NCBI GenBank assembly: GCA_025055015.1
Contig: JANWYQ010000192.1
Coordinates: 1-59,480 of the forward strand
Origin: Caldilineales bacterium
Lineage (GTDB): Bacteria > Chloroflexota > Anaerolineae > JAAEKA01
Direction: 5' to 3'
Length of the DNA stretch: 59,480 nt
This document shows, piece by piece, positions 43,539 to 52,104 of the stretch. Numbering within the stretch: the first letter of the stretch is position 1; each line of letters opens with the position of its first letter. A program made the translations under genes and the position numbers. The notes under the pieces are model-generated. The model made no database searches. It saw only the letters and a program-made list of their open reading frames with translations, and was not told the DNA's origin.

Positions 43539-44678
43539 ATGGCAAAGGAGCTTTGGAAGGGCAACGAGGCGATGGCAGAGGCCGCCCTGCGCGCCGGCGT
43601 TGAGGCCTACTTCGGCTACCCCATTACCCCTCAGACCGAGCTGTTGGAGTACATGGCGCGGGAGATGCCCAAGCGCGGGCGCGTGTTCCTGCAGGCGGAG
43701 AGCGAGCTGGGCGCGATCAACATGCTCTACGGCGCCGCCTGCGGTGGCGTCCGCTGCATGAGCTCTTCCTCCAGCCCCGGCATCAGCCTGATGACGGAAG
43801 GGCTGAGCTACATCGCCGGCACCGAGGTGCCTGTGGTGTTGGTGGACATCATGCGCGGGGGGCCGGGCTTGGGCAACATCCAGCCCAGCCAGGGCGACTA
43901 CTTCCAGATGACCAAGTCCCTGGGCCACGGCGACGCCAACGCGCTGGTCTTTGCGCCCTCCAGCGTGCAAGAGGCGGTGGACATGGTCTACAACGCCTTC
44001 GACCTGGCGGAGAAATACCGCTGCGTGGTGGTGATCCTGGGCGACGGCATGATCGGCCAGATGATGGAGCCGGTGGAGATGCCGCCGGAGCGGCCGCCCC
44101 TCACCGAGGAGCAACGGCCGGACTGGGCCCTGCGCGGGGCCAAGGGGCGTCCGCCGCGCATCCTCACCTCTCTGAACCTGACCGCCGAGGGGCTGGAGCG
44201 GGCTAACCAACGCATCCAGGCCCGGCTGGCCGAGATCCGCAAGAACGAGGTGCGCTGGGAAGAGGAGATGACCGCGGACGCCGACCTGCTGCTGGTGGCC
44301 TTCGGCACCGTCGGCCGCATCTGCAAGTCGGCGCTGCGCCTGGCGCGGCAGGCGGGCTATCGAGTGGGCCTCTTCCGGCCCATCACCGTGTGGCCCTTCC
44401 CGGAGCAGCGGCTGCACGAGCTGGCCGGCCAGGTGCGCGGCATCCTGGTGGTGGAGATGAACGCCGGCCAGATGCTGCTGGACGTGAAGGCCGCCGTCGC
44501 CGGCCGCGCGCCGGTGCGCTTCTACGGCCGCCTGGGCGGCGTGGTGCCCCTGCCCGACGAGATCGCCGAGCAGGTGGCCTCGCTGGCGGCCAGCCTGCCG
44601 GGCGATGGCTATCGGCCGGCTCGCAACGGCCACCAGGGCGTTGCGCCCGTCGTGGCGTCGGCCGCCGTCAAAGCGTGA
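43539..44678 (+). CDS. 2-oxoacid:ferredoxin oxidoreductase, alpha subunit (KorA/VorB-type)
   Basis: 379 residues. Pyrimidine-binding half of the enzyme, with '[31 protein letters not shown]' and the substrate loop '[20 protein letters not shown]'. The C-terminal transketolase-like domain contains '[23 protein letters not shown]'. With the other subunits it oxidises a CoA-activated 2-oxoacid with reduction of ferredoxin, reversibly. The 'YPITPQTE' form fits 2-oxoglutarate/2-oxoisovalerate enzymes better than pyruvate enzymes; substrate not fixed. The neighbouring aminotransferase hints at branched-chain or other amino-acid-derived 2-oxoacids. Confidence 0.92.
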   Translation: MAKELWKGNEAMAEAALRAGVEAYFGYPITPQTELLEYMAREMPKRGRVFLQAESELGAINMLYGAACGGVRCMSSSSSPGISLMTEGLSYIAGTEVPVVLVDIMRGGPGLGNIQPSQGDYFQMTKSLGHGDANALVFAPSSVQEAVDMVYNAFDLAEKYRCVVVILGDGMIGQMMEPVEMPPERPPLTEEQRPDWALRGAKGRPPRILTSLNLTAEGLERANQRIQARLAEIRKNEVRWEEEMTADADLLLVAFGTVGRICKSALRLARQAGYRVGLFRPITVWPFPEQRLHELAGQVRGILVVEMNAGQMLLDVKAAVAGRAPVRFYGRLGGVVPLPDEIAEQVASLAASLPGDGYRPARNGHQGVAPVVASAAVKA

Positions 44679-44692
44679 TGGAGGGACCAGCC

Positions 44693-45490
44693 ATGAGCAC
44701 GGACCTGTCCCAGTACGAGGTTGTCTATCGCCGGCCAGAGGCGCTCACCGAGGTCTACACCCACTACTGCCCCGGCTGCACCCATGGGCTGATCCACCGC
44801 CTGGTGGCGGAGGCCATTGACGAGCTGGGCATCCGGGAGCGCACCATCGCCGTGGCGCCCGTGGGCTGCGCCGTCTTCGCCTACAACTACTTCAACGTGG
44901 ACGGCTGCGAGGCGCCCCACGGCCGCGCGCCGGCCATGGCCACCGGCCTCAAGCGCACCCAGCCCGACAAGATCGTCTTCACCTACCAGGGCGACGGCGA
45001 CCTGGCCGCCATCGGCACCAACGAGATCATCCACGCTGCCCTGCGTGGGGAGAACCTGACGGTGATCTTCGTCAACAACGCCAACTACGGCATGACCGGC
45101 GGCCAGATGGCGCCCACCACCCTGGCCGGCATGGTGACCACGTCCAGCCCCTACGGCCGCGACCCGCACCTGGCCGGCTACCCCATGCGCGTGGCAGAGC
45201 TGATCAGCGTGTTGCCCGGCGCCGCCTACGTGGTGCGGCGCTCGGTGCACGATGTGGCCAACGTCAACAAGACCAAGGCCGCCATCAAGACCGCCTTCAT
45301 GGTGCAGATGGAGGGCCTGGGCCTGAGCCTGGTGGAGGTGCTGTCCTCCTGCCCCACCAACTGGCACATGACGCCGGTGGAGGCCCTGCGCTGGATCGAG
45401 GACGCCATGGTCCCGGTCTTCCCCCTGGGCGACTACAAGGTGGCAGAGGCGGTGGTGCCGCTGACCAAACGCACGCGGGCTGCGCGCTGA
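44693..45490 (+). CDS. 2-oxoacid:ferredoxin oxidoreductase, beta (TPP) subunit
   Basis: 265 residues from the ATG at 44693, preceded by GGAGGG. The thiamine diphosphate/Mg motif is '[30 protein letters not shown]' (GDG...NN). Cys residues in 'YCPGCTHG' near the N-terminus are typical of this subunit. '[13 protein letters not shown]' follows. It lies 14 bp after the alpha gene and 45 bp before gamma. Confidence 0.94.
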   Translation: MSTDLSQYEVVYRRPEALTEVYTHYCPGCTHGLIHRLVAEAIDELGIRERTIAVAPVGCAVFAYNYFNVDGCEAPHGRAPAMATGLKRTQPDKIVFTYQGDGDLAAIGTNEIIHAALRGENLTVIFVNNANYGMTGGQMAPTTLAGMVTTSSPYGRDPHLAGYPMRVAELISVLPGAAYVVRRSVHDVANVNKTKAAIKTAFMVQMEGLGLSLVEVLSSCPTNWHMTPVEALRWIEDAMVPVFPLGDYKVAEAVVPLTKRTRAAR

Positions 45491-45535
45491 GCCGGCGCCC
45501 CGCGCCTGTCCTCTGGACGTGACAAGGAGCACACC

Positions 45536-46117
45536 ATGCACGAGGAAATCATCATCTCCGGCTTCGGCGGCCAAGGCGCGCTCTTCGCGGGCCAGCTGCT
45601 GGCCTATGCCGGCATGGAGGAGGGCAAACACGTCACCTGGATCCCGTCCTACGGCCCTGAGATGCGCGGGGGCACGGCCCACTGCACCGTGGTGATCTCC
45701 GACGACCCGGTGGGATCTCCCCTGGTGCGTCACCCGTCGGCGGTGATCGCGCTCAACCTGCCCTCCCTCGACAAGTACGAGGGCTTGGTCAAGCCGCGCG
45801 GGCTGCTCATCTACAACAGCTCGCTGATCCAGCGCCCGGTTTACCGCACCGACCTGCGGGTGATCCCCGTGCCGGCCAACGACATCTCGGTGGAGGAGAC
45901 CGCCCGCGTCAGCGAGAACGGCATGGGCGACGCACGACTGGCCAACGTCGTCACCCTGGGCACGCTGGTGCAGGCCACCGGCATCGTCCGCCTGGAGACG
46001 GTAGAGGCAGCCTTGCGGGCCCACCTGCCGCAGCGCCACCTGCGCTGGCTGGAGCCGAACCTGGCCGCGCTGCGCCGCGGGGCCCTAGTGGTGGCCGAGC
46101 GCGTCGTCGCCTACTAA
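45536..46117 (+). CDS. 2-oxoacid:ferredoxin oxidoreductase, gamma subunit
   Basis: 193 residues. The typical N-terminus 'EIIISGFGGQGALFAGQLLAYAGMEEGKHVTWIPSYGPEMRGGTAHCTVVIS' covers the glycine-rich loop and CoA-side motif. Completes the delta-alpha-beta-gamma set. A ribosome-binding site AAGGAG lies just before the ATG. A universal stress protein gene follows after 13 bp. Confidence 0.94.
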   Translation: MHEEIIISGFGGQGALFAGQLLAYAGMEEGKHVTWIPSYGPEMRGGTAHCTVVISDDPVGSPLVRHPSAVIALNLPSLDKYEGLVKPRGLLIYNSSLIQRPVYRTDLRVIPVPANDISVEETARVSENGMGDARLANVVTLGTLVQATGIVRLETVEAALRAHLPQRHLRWLEPNLAALRRGALVVAERVVAY

Positions 46118-46130
46118 AGGAGGCAGCGCC

Positions 46131-46574
46131 GTGTATCGCCGCCTGCTGGTCCCCCTGGACGGCTCTGCCCTGGCGGAGAGGGCGCTGGGCCACGCCGAGG
46201 CGCTGGCCCGCCTCTTCGACAGCGAGCTCATCCTCCTGCGGGTGGTGGTGTCGCCGTACACCCTGGTGGCGCCCGACCTGATCCTGGCCGGCGCAGACCC
46301 CGACCTGCCGGCGCTGCGAGCGCACGCCGAGGCCTACCTGCGCAGCGTGGCCGGCCGCCTGGAAAACCAAGGGATGCGGGTGCGCACGGTCGTCTGCGAC
46401 GGCCCGGTGGCCGAGATGATCCTGGACCAGGCCCAGGCGCAGGAGGCCGATTTGATTGTTATGTCCACCCACGGCCGGGGCGGCGTGCGACGGTGGGTGT
46501 ACGGCAGCGTGGCCGAGCGGGTGCTGCAGGGCGCTGCCTGCCCCGTCCTGTTGATCCGAGCCGCCGAGGCCTGA
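46131..46574 (+). CDS. Universal stress protein (UspA family)
   Basis: 147 residues from a GTG with a strong AAAGGAGG site. Contains the start 'MYRRLLVPLDGSALAERALGHAEALA' and the ATP-binding motif G-2x-G-9x-G(S/T) in 'STHGRGGVRRWVYGSVAERVLQGAACPVLLI'. Members bind ATP and modulate stress or energy-dependent functions. It belongs to the oxidoreductase gene string by spacing. Confidence 0.93.
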   Translation: MYRRLLVPLDGSALAERALGHAEALARLFDSELILLRVVVSPYTLVAPDLILAGADPDLPALRAHAEAYLRSVAGRLENQGMRVRTVVCDGPVAEMILDQAQAQEADLIVMSTHGRGGVRRWVYGSVAERVLQGAACPVLLIRAAEA

Positions 46575-46594
46575 GACAGAGAGGAAACCAGCCG

Positions 46595-47866
46595 ATGACC
46601 ACTCCATGGAACCATCGCTACGCCCTGCGCACGGAGGGCATGACCGCCTCCGTGATCCGCGAGCTGCTCAAGCTGACGGAGGCGCCCGACGTGATCTCCT
46701 TCGCCGGCGGCCTGCCTGCGCCGGAGGTCTTCCCGGTGGAGGAGTTCCGTCGCGCCGCCGACACCGTCTTGCGGGAGTACGGCCCCAAGGCGCTGCAGTA
46801 CGGCGCCACCGAGGGCTTCCTCCCCCTGCGCCAGCACATCGTCAAGATGATGCGCCGCTACGGCGTCCAGGCCCACGAGGACAACGTGATGATCACCAGC
46901 GGCTCCCAGCAGGCCCTGGACCTGATCGGCATGTTGCTGCTCAACCCCGGCGACAAGATCCTCACGGAGCGGCCCACCTACCTGGGCGCGCTGCAGGCCT
47001 GGCGCGCCTACCAGGCCCGCTACATCACCGTGCCCATTGACCAGGACGGCCTGATGACCGAGTACCTGGAGGAGGCGCTGCGCTCCGGGCCCAAGTTCAT
47101 GTACATCCTGCCCAACTTCCAAAATCCGGGCGGCGTGACCCTGTCGCTGGAGCGGCGCATGGAGCTGGTGCGCATGGCCGACGACTACGGCATCCCCATC
47201 GTCGAGGACGACCCCTACGGCCAGCTCCGCTACTCCGGCGAACACCTGCCGCCCCTGGTGGTGCTGGACTGCGACCACCTGGAGAGCCGCGCGCGCGACG
47301 GCCACGGCTACTTCCACGGCAACGTGATCTACACCAGCACCTTCAGCAAAACCCTGGCCCCCGGGCTGCGCTTGGGCTGGATCGTGGCGCCGGTGGAGGT
47401 GCTGCAGCGGTGTGTGCAGTGCAAACAGGGCATGGACTTGCACACCAGCACCCTCAACCAGATGATCGCCTACGAGCTGATCAAGGATGGCTTTCTCGAC
47501 CAGCACGTCAAGCTGATCCGCCGGGTGTACCGCGAGCGCCGGGACGTGATGTTGGCCGCCATGGAGCGCTGCTTCCCGGAGGAGGTCACCTGGACCCGGC
47601 CCGACGGCGGCCTCTTCCTGTGGGCCTGGCTGCCCGAGGAGCTGGACGCGGCCGAGCTGCTGAAGGAGGCGGTGGCGCGGCACAAGGTGGCCTTCGTGCC
47701 GGGCAGCGCGTTCTACCCCGACGGCAGCGGCCACAACACCATGCGGCTCAACTTCTCCAACGCCCGACCGGAGATGATCGAGGAGGGCATCCGCCGCCTG
47801 GGCTTGCTGCTGAAGGAGCGCCTGGCAGCCCTGCGACGCCAGGCCGCGGTCGCCGTGCCGGCCTAA
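46595..47866 (+). CDS. PLP-dependent aminotransferase, class I/II (2-aminoadipate/LysN-like)
   Basis: 423 residues from the ATG at 46595, 20 bp after the stress protein gene. 'DVISFAGGLPAPEVFPVEEF' and 'LQYGATEGFLPLRQHI' are typical of the group related to the catalytic domain of MocR regulators, without any DNA-binding domain. The PLP Lys is in 'YTSTFSKTLAPGLRLGW', and the Asp/Tyr pair in 'IVEDDPYGQLRY'. Likely converts an amino acid to its 2-oxoacid (or back), which could feed the ferredoxin oxidoreductase just upstream. Substrate uncertain: 2-aminoadipate, branched-chain or aromatic. Confidence 0.92.
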   Translation: MTTPWNHRYALRTEGMTASVIRELLKLTEAPDVISFAGGLPAPEVFPVEEFRRAADTVLREYGPKALQYGATEGFLPLRQHIVKMMRRYGVQAHEDNVMITSGSQQALDLIGMLLLNPGDKILTERPTYLGALQAWRAYQARYITVPIDQDGLMTEYLEEALRSGPKFMYILPNFQNPGGVTLSLERRMELVRMADDYGIPIVEDDPYGQLRYSGEHLPPLVVLDCDHLESRARDGHGYFHGNVIYTSTFSKTLAPGLRLGWIVAPVEVLQRCVQCKQGMDLHTSTLNQMIAYELIKDGFLDQHVKLIRRVYRERRDVMLAAMERCFPEEVTWTRPDGGLFLWAWLPEELDAAELLKEAVARHKVAFVPGSAFYPDGSGHNTMRLNFSNARPEMIEEGIRRLGLLLKERLAALRRQAAVAVPA

Positions 47867-47889
47867 GCCGTTTCGCCCGGAGGTTCCCC

Positions 47890-48342
47890 ATGCCCCACAC
47901 CGTGAGCGAGGTGATGACCCGCAGCGTGATCGTAGTGGACCCGCTGGCCCCCCTGGAGGAGGCACGGGCGCTGATGGAGGAGCACGGCGTCCGTCGCCTT
48001 CCGGTGGTGGACGAGGAGGGAGAGCTGGTGGGCATCCTGAGCTGGGGCGACGTGCGCGAGGCCACCTCGGCCCAGGCAGCCGCCACCAATCCCCTGGCCC
48101 CAGACGCAGAGGAGCAGTGGCTCACGGTGTGGGAAGCGATGACCCGGGACCCCATCGTGGTGACGCCGCAGACCAGCCTAGCCGACGCAGTGGAGCTGAT
48201 GCTGACCCACAAGATCGGCTGTTTGCCGGTGGTGCAAGGGCTGCGAGGGCCGGAGCGCCGCCGGCTGGTGGGCATCGTCACCGAGACCGACATCTTCCGC
48301 CAGATCCTGCGGGAGTGGCGGGCGCAGGAACGCGAAGGATAG
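47890..48342 (+). CDS. CBS-domain pair protein (second)
   Basis: 150 residues from the ATG at 47890 with a GGAGG site. Two CBS motifs: 'VSEVMTRSVIVVDPLAPLEEARALMEEHGVRRLPVVDEEGELVGILSWGDV' and 'VWEAMTRDPIVVTPQTSLADAVELMLTHKIGCLPVVQG..RRLVGIVTETDIF'. It resembles the CBS protein at 42675, so the pair may be paralogues. Last gene of this rightward group; a 12-bp-stem hairpin begins directly after the stop codon. Confidence 0.93.
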   Translation: MPHTVSEVMTRSVIVVDPLAPLEEARALMEEHGVRRLPVVDEEGELVGILSWGDVREATSAQAAATNPLAPDAEEQWLTVWEAMTRDPIVVTPQTSLADAVELMLTHKIGCLPVVQGLRGPERRRLVGIVTETDIFRQILREWRAQEREG

Positions 48343-48379
48343 GGCGACGCTGCGGCCGGCTCCGGGTCGCAGCGTCGCC
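48343..48379 (+). terminator. Strong hairpin after the second CBS gene
   Basis: GGCGACGCTGCG (48343-48354) and CGCAGCGTCGCC (48368-48379) form a perfect 12-bp stem with a 13-nt loop starting at the base after the stop codon. No T-run follows. The rest of the 48343-48678 gap is GC-rich and without a gene; it ends with a TATAAT and a leader hairpin. Confidence 0.55.
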
Positions 48380-48614
48380 TGAAAGCGGAAGTGCCGCGGC
48401 CGGTCGCGCGGGCGCGCGAGGGTGCGACGATCCCGCGGCGGCCGCGCATCCGACGCAGCGTCTCGCTTGCAAAACTGTCACACGGGGGGCGGTTGGCGTT
48501 CATCCCTTTTTCATGATCGGGGGCTAGACTGAGCGCGACCCGCCGGTCGGGCTTGTCCACTGCGCTGCCTATGGCTGCGGGGTGGAACGACTCGCCCGCT
48601 GCCGCCGTTTGCGG

Positions 48615-48664
48615 TATAATCGCATCTCGCACGTCCTTCAACCGTTGCCGCACCCTGGGTGCGG
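48615..48664 (+). promoter_or_regulatory. -10 box and leader hairpin before the secreted esterase
   Basis: A perfect TATAAT is at 48615-48620; no good -35 is visible. The short leader folds as GCCGCACC (48647-48654), CTG loop, GGTGCGGC (48658-48665), then CCTCTTTG. This terminator-like hairpin ends 13 bp before the ATG, where a ribosome-binding site would be expected but is absent. Confidence 0.45.
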
Positions 48665-48678
48665 CCTCTTTGTGAGCT

Positions 48679-51399
48679 ATGCGGAAAGAGCGTTTGACCA
48701 GCTTGGTGTTGCTCCTGGCCCTGTTGGCCCTGCCGGCCGCAGCCGCCGGCTTGCGTCTGGGTCCGCTAGCCCGGCCCGCCGAGGCCGAGCCCCTGGCCCC
48801 CTCCCCCGGCTCGGCCACCTCCACCAAAGCCGACTGCATCTTCGTGGGCTACGGCGACGACCGCCCCATCGCCCGCCTGCTGCTGGCGTGGGAGGGCACC
48901 CCCACCCGCGCCTGGCTGGTGGGCGACGAGTTCAACGTGGCCTCTCGTGCTGACATCCTGGTCAACGGCCAGGTGATCGGCCAGAGCATCATCGCGCCCG
49001 GCGGCATCACTAACGGCCCCTGGTGCGCGCCTCATGCCGGCGCCACCCAGCGCTGGGAGATCCCCGTGGGCCTGTTGCGCCAGGGCTCCAACACCGTTGA
49101 GATCAAGCCCGGCCGGACGTGGGACAACCAGGTGGACCAGTGGGGCATGACCAACGTCCACCTGATCGTGGAGGGCGACGGCGTGCTGGGCGCAGTGTTC
49201 GTGGGCTTCACCTTCACCAGCAGCTACGACAACACCACCCAGCCGGCCGCAGTGATGGTGCCCTCGCGCTACGAGCCCAACCAGCCCACGCCGCTGCTGG
49301 TCACCGTCCACGGCTTTGCCGACGACCGTTGGGGCGTCATGGGCAAGTACGCCGGCCTCGCCAACGCGCGCGGCTGGCTGGTGGCCTCCGCCGACATGCA
49401 CGGCGAGCGCAGCGCGGCGCCCAACCCGGAGTACATGCACCCCCTAGCCTCCCGCGCCAGCCAGCGCGACATCCTGGACACCATCGCCTGGGTGCGCGCC
49501 CGCTACAACGTGGACCCCAGCCGCATCTACCTGCTGGGCGAGTCCATGGGTGGGCAGATCGCCACCATCACCGCCGCCAAGAACCCCCACCTCTTCGCTG
49601 CCGTGGTGGACGACCGCGGGCCCACCGACCTGGCCGCTTGGTACTACGAGTCGCCGGAGTGGCGGCGCAACCTGATCGCCCGAGAGTGCAGCGGCACGCC
49701 CGACGACAACCCGTGGGAGTACCAGCGCCGCTCGCCGCTGCGCTACGCGCGCAACCTCAGCCGCATCCCCTTGCTGATCTACCTGGCCACCGGCGACACC
49801 ACCGTGCCGCCTCACCACTCCCAGGACCTGTACGACGCAGTGCGCAGCGCCTTGCCCACCGCGCCGGTCACCTTGGTCACCATCGTCGGCGACCACGTGG
49901 CGCCGCCGCCCGGCGGCCTAGGCGCCACCCTGGACTGGCTGGCGCAGCACCAGCTTGGCCCGGCGCCCACCCAGATCAGCTTCGTCACCGACGAGACCAC
50001 GGCCTACTGGTGGCTGCGCCTGGTCCAGCGCGAGGCGGGCAATCGCTGGAGCGAGGCAGCAGGCGGGCCGGACGGCCAGGGCCGGCTGACGCTCTCCGTC
50101 TTCGACCGCTTTGGCGCGGACGCAAGCATGGACCTGGCCGCGCTGGGATGGTCGGCCAGCCGCTATGTGGTCGAGAGCCTGGCTGTGGACCAGGCCGCCT
50201 ATCAGGCCCAGAGCCAAGCGCCCGCCGGAGGCCGACTCGCCCTCAGCCTGCAGAGCGGCCTACACCGGCTGACGATCTACCCCGGCGACTCCCCGCTGCC
50301 CGTGGGCACCGTCACCCTGCAGGAGGGCGTCGGCAGCTACGCCGGCACCGCCGACACCTACCTGAGCGCCTGGAACCAGACCACCAACTACGGCGGCGAG
50401 ACGCTGGTGCGGGTGCGGGGAGGCGCGCCCTCCAGCGACCACAACGGCCTCTTCCGCTTCGACCTGAGCGGGCTGCCGCCCCAGGCCACCGAGGTCGGCG
50501 TGCACGCAGCTGCGTTCAGCGTCTACCTGGTGGAGTCCAGCAACAGCAACGCGGCCCAGGTGGGCGCCTACAAGCTCAACCGCGGCTGGCAGGAGGGCTC
50601 GGCCACCTACCTGTTAGCAGCGCCGGGCCAGCCGTGGGCGCAGCCGGGCGCCAACGCCGTGCCGGCCGACCGCGAGGGAACGGCGGTAGACACGCGCACC
50701 ATGCAGGGGGGCGGCCTGCGCATCGGCTTCGACATCACCGGCTTGGTGCGCCAGTGGCTGTCCAACCCGGCGGCTCACTTCGGCCTGGCCCTGCGCAGCG
50801 ATACCGGCGCCGTGGAGAACAAGCTGGCCAGCAGCGAGCACCCCACCTTGGACCGCCGACCGCGGCTGCTGGTGGTGTATCCGCTGTACACGCCGACGCC
50901 CACACCCACGCCCACCTTCACGCCCACCCCGACCTTCACCCCCACGCCCACCAACACGCCCACCCCAACCCCCACCGCCACGCCCACGGTCACCCCGACC
51001 GCCACCGACACCCCCACGGCGACCCCATCGCCCACCCCCACCCGCACCCCCACGCCGGCCGTGGGCTCGGTGCGTGGCCTGGTGTGGCACGACGTGAACC
51101 GCAACGGCGTCCCTGACCCCAACGAGATCGGCCTCGCCAACGTGACCATCACGGCCAGCCGCAACGGCACCCCGGTAGCCCAGACCCGCAGCAAGGCCGA
51201 CGGCACCTACCGCATGGACAACTTGCCGGCGGGCCTGATGTACACCATCAGCCACGGCGGCGCGCACTTCTACCGGCAGACGACCCCCGCGCAGCGCACG
51301 GTGGTGGTGCCGGCCGGCATCACCGTCAGCGACATTGACTTTGGGCTCTACTACGCGCCGCCGCCGTTGTACCTGCCCCTGATCTGGCAAGGGGACTAG
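48679..51399 (+). CDS. Secreted alpha/beta hydrolase (esterase/peptidase-like) with DNRLRE-type, Thr-Pro and SdrD-like B domains
   Basis: 906 residues. A signal peptide covers ~1-24. An alpha/beta hydrolase domain (~180-430) has 'LVTVHGFADD', nucleophile Ser289 in 'GESMGG', a likely acid in 'LATGDTTVPP' and His in 'VGDHVAPP'. A DNRLRE/TGF-propeptide-like beta domain (~545-735, 'YAGTADTYLSAWNQTTNYGGETLVRVRG') follows. Then come a Thr-Pro linker (~738-795) and a Cna-B/SdrD-like domain ('GSVRGLVWHDVNRNGVPDPNEIGLANVTIT'). The C-terminus ends 'LYLPLIWQGD', a YLPLI-type tail that recurs at the ends of Thr-Pro-linker proteins in this lineage as far as I recall. Probably a surface-retained hydrolase of unknown substrate. 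Confidence 0.88.
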   Translation: MRKERLTSLVLLLALLALPAAAAGLRLGPLARPAEAEPLAPSPGSATSTKADCIFVGYGDDRPIARLLLAWEGTPTRAWLVGDEFNVASRADILVNGQVIGQSIIAPGGITNGPWCAPHAGATQRWEIPVGLLRQGSNTVEIKPGRTWDNQVDQWGMTNVHLIVEGDGVLGAVFVGFTFTSSYDNTTQPAAVMVPSRYEPNQPTPLLVTVHGFADDRWGVMGKYAGLANARGWLVASADMHGERSAAPNPEYMHPLASRASQRDILDTIAWVRARYNVDPSRIYLLGESMGGQIATITAAKNPHLFAAVVDDRGPTDLAAWYYESPEWRRNLIARECSGTPDDNPWEYQRRSPLRYARNLSRIPLLIYLATGDTTVPPHHSQDLYDAVRSALPTAPVTLVTIVGDHVAPPPGGLGATLDWLAQHQLGPAPTQISFVTDETTAYWWLRLVQREAGNRWSEAAGGPDGQGRLTLSVFDRFGADASMDLAALGWSASRYVVESLAVDQAAYQAQSQAPAGGRLALSLQSGLHRLTIYPGDSPLPVGTVTLQEGVGSYAGTADTYLSAWNQTTNYGGETLVRVRGGAPSSDHNGLFRFDLSGLPPQATEVGVHAAAFSVYLVESSNSNAAQVGAYKLNRGWQEGSATYLLAAPGQPWAQPGANAVPADREGTAVDTRTMQGGGLRIGFDITGLVRQWLSNPAAHFGLALRSDTGAVENKLASSEHPTLDRRPRLLVVYPLYTPTPTPTPTFTPTPTFTPTPTNTPTPTPTATPTVTPTATDTPTATPSPTPTRTPTPAVGSVRGLVWHDVNRNGVPDPNEIGLANVTITASRNGTPVAQTRSKADGTYRMDNLPAGLMYTISHGGAHFYRQTTPAQRTVVVPAGITVSDIDFGLYYAPPPLYLPLIWQGD

Positions 51400-51402
51400 G
51401 CC

Positions 51403-52104
51403 GTGGACTTCGCCGCCTTCTACGACGCCTATTGGCAACAGCACAGCGGCGCGTTCGACCATCGCCGCCAGGGCCGGCTGGCCCAGCACGTGCATCGGGG
51501 CGACCGCGTGCTGCAGGTGGACTGCGGCTCCGGCGTGCTGGCGGCGCGGCTGGCCGCCTTGGGCGCCCATCTGGTCGGCACCGACCTCTCCCACGTGGCT
51601 GCCTGCCAGGCGCGCGATCGGGGCATCCCGGCCTTGCAGCTTGACCTGGACCGCAGCCCGCTGCCCTTTCCCGATGCCGCCTTCGACGTGGTGATCTCCG
51701 ACTCGCAGATGGAGCACCGGGTGGACTACGACCGCTACCTCAACGAGTGCGTGCGGGTGCTGCGGCCGGGAGGACGGCTGGTGCTGTGCGTGCCCAACAC
51801 GGCCCACTGGCGCGTGCGCTGGTGGCTGTTGACCGGTCGCTTTCCTTATGTCGAGCACACTCCCACCGACTGGCTCCACCTGCGCTTCTTCACCCTGCCC
51901 GATCTGCGTCGGCTGCTGGCCGCCCGCGGGGTGGTCCTGGAGGGGGTGGAGGGCAGCAGCAGCCTGTGGGCGCGCGGCCTCTACCCCGATTGGTTGCGCC
52001 ACGGCCTGCCCAGCCGAGGCTACGACTTCCTGGTCTCCCGGTGGCCCACCCTCTTTGCTCGCGACCTGATCCTGGTGGGCCGCAAGGAAGGGGACAGCCC
52101 ATGA
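51403..52104 (+). CDS. SAM-dependent methyltransferase, class I
   Basis: 233 residues from a GTG 3 bp after the esterase stop. The SAM-binding motif I is 'RVLQVDCGSGVLAARLAALGAHLVGTDLS', followed by 'PLPFPDAAFDVVISDSQMEHRVDYDRYLNECVRVLRPGGRLVLCVPN', typical of Methyltransf_11 proteins. The C-terminal region is enriched in Trp/Arg. It overlaps the flippase gene by 4 bp (ATGA), so it probably acts on the same cell-surface glycan or lipid. Substrate unknown. Confidence 0.92.
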   Translation: MDFAAFYDAYWQQHSGAFDHRRQGRLAQHVHRGDRVLQVDCGSGVLAARLAALGAHLVGTDLSHVAACQARDRGIPALQLDLDRSPLPFPDAAFDVVISDSQMEHRVDYDRYLNECVRVLRPGGRLVLCVPNTAHWRVRWWLLTGRFPYVEHTPTDWLHLRFFTLPDLRRLLAARGVVLEGVEGSSSLWARGLYPDWLRHGLPSRGYDFLVSRWPTLFARDLILVGRKEGDSP

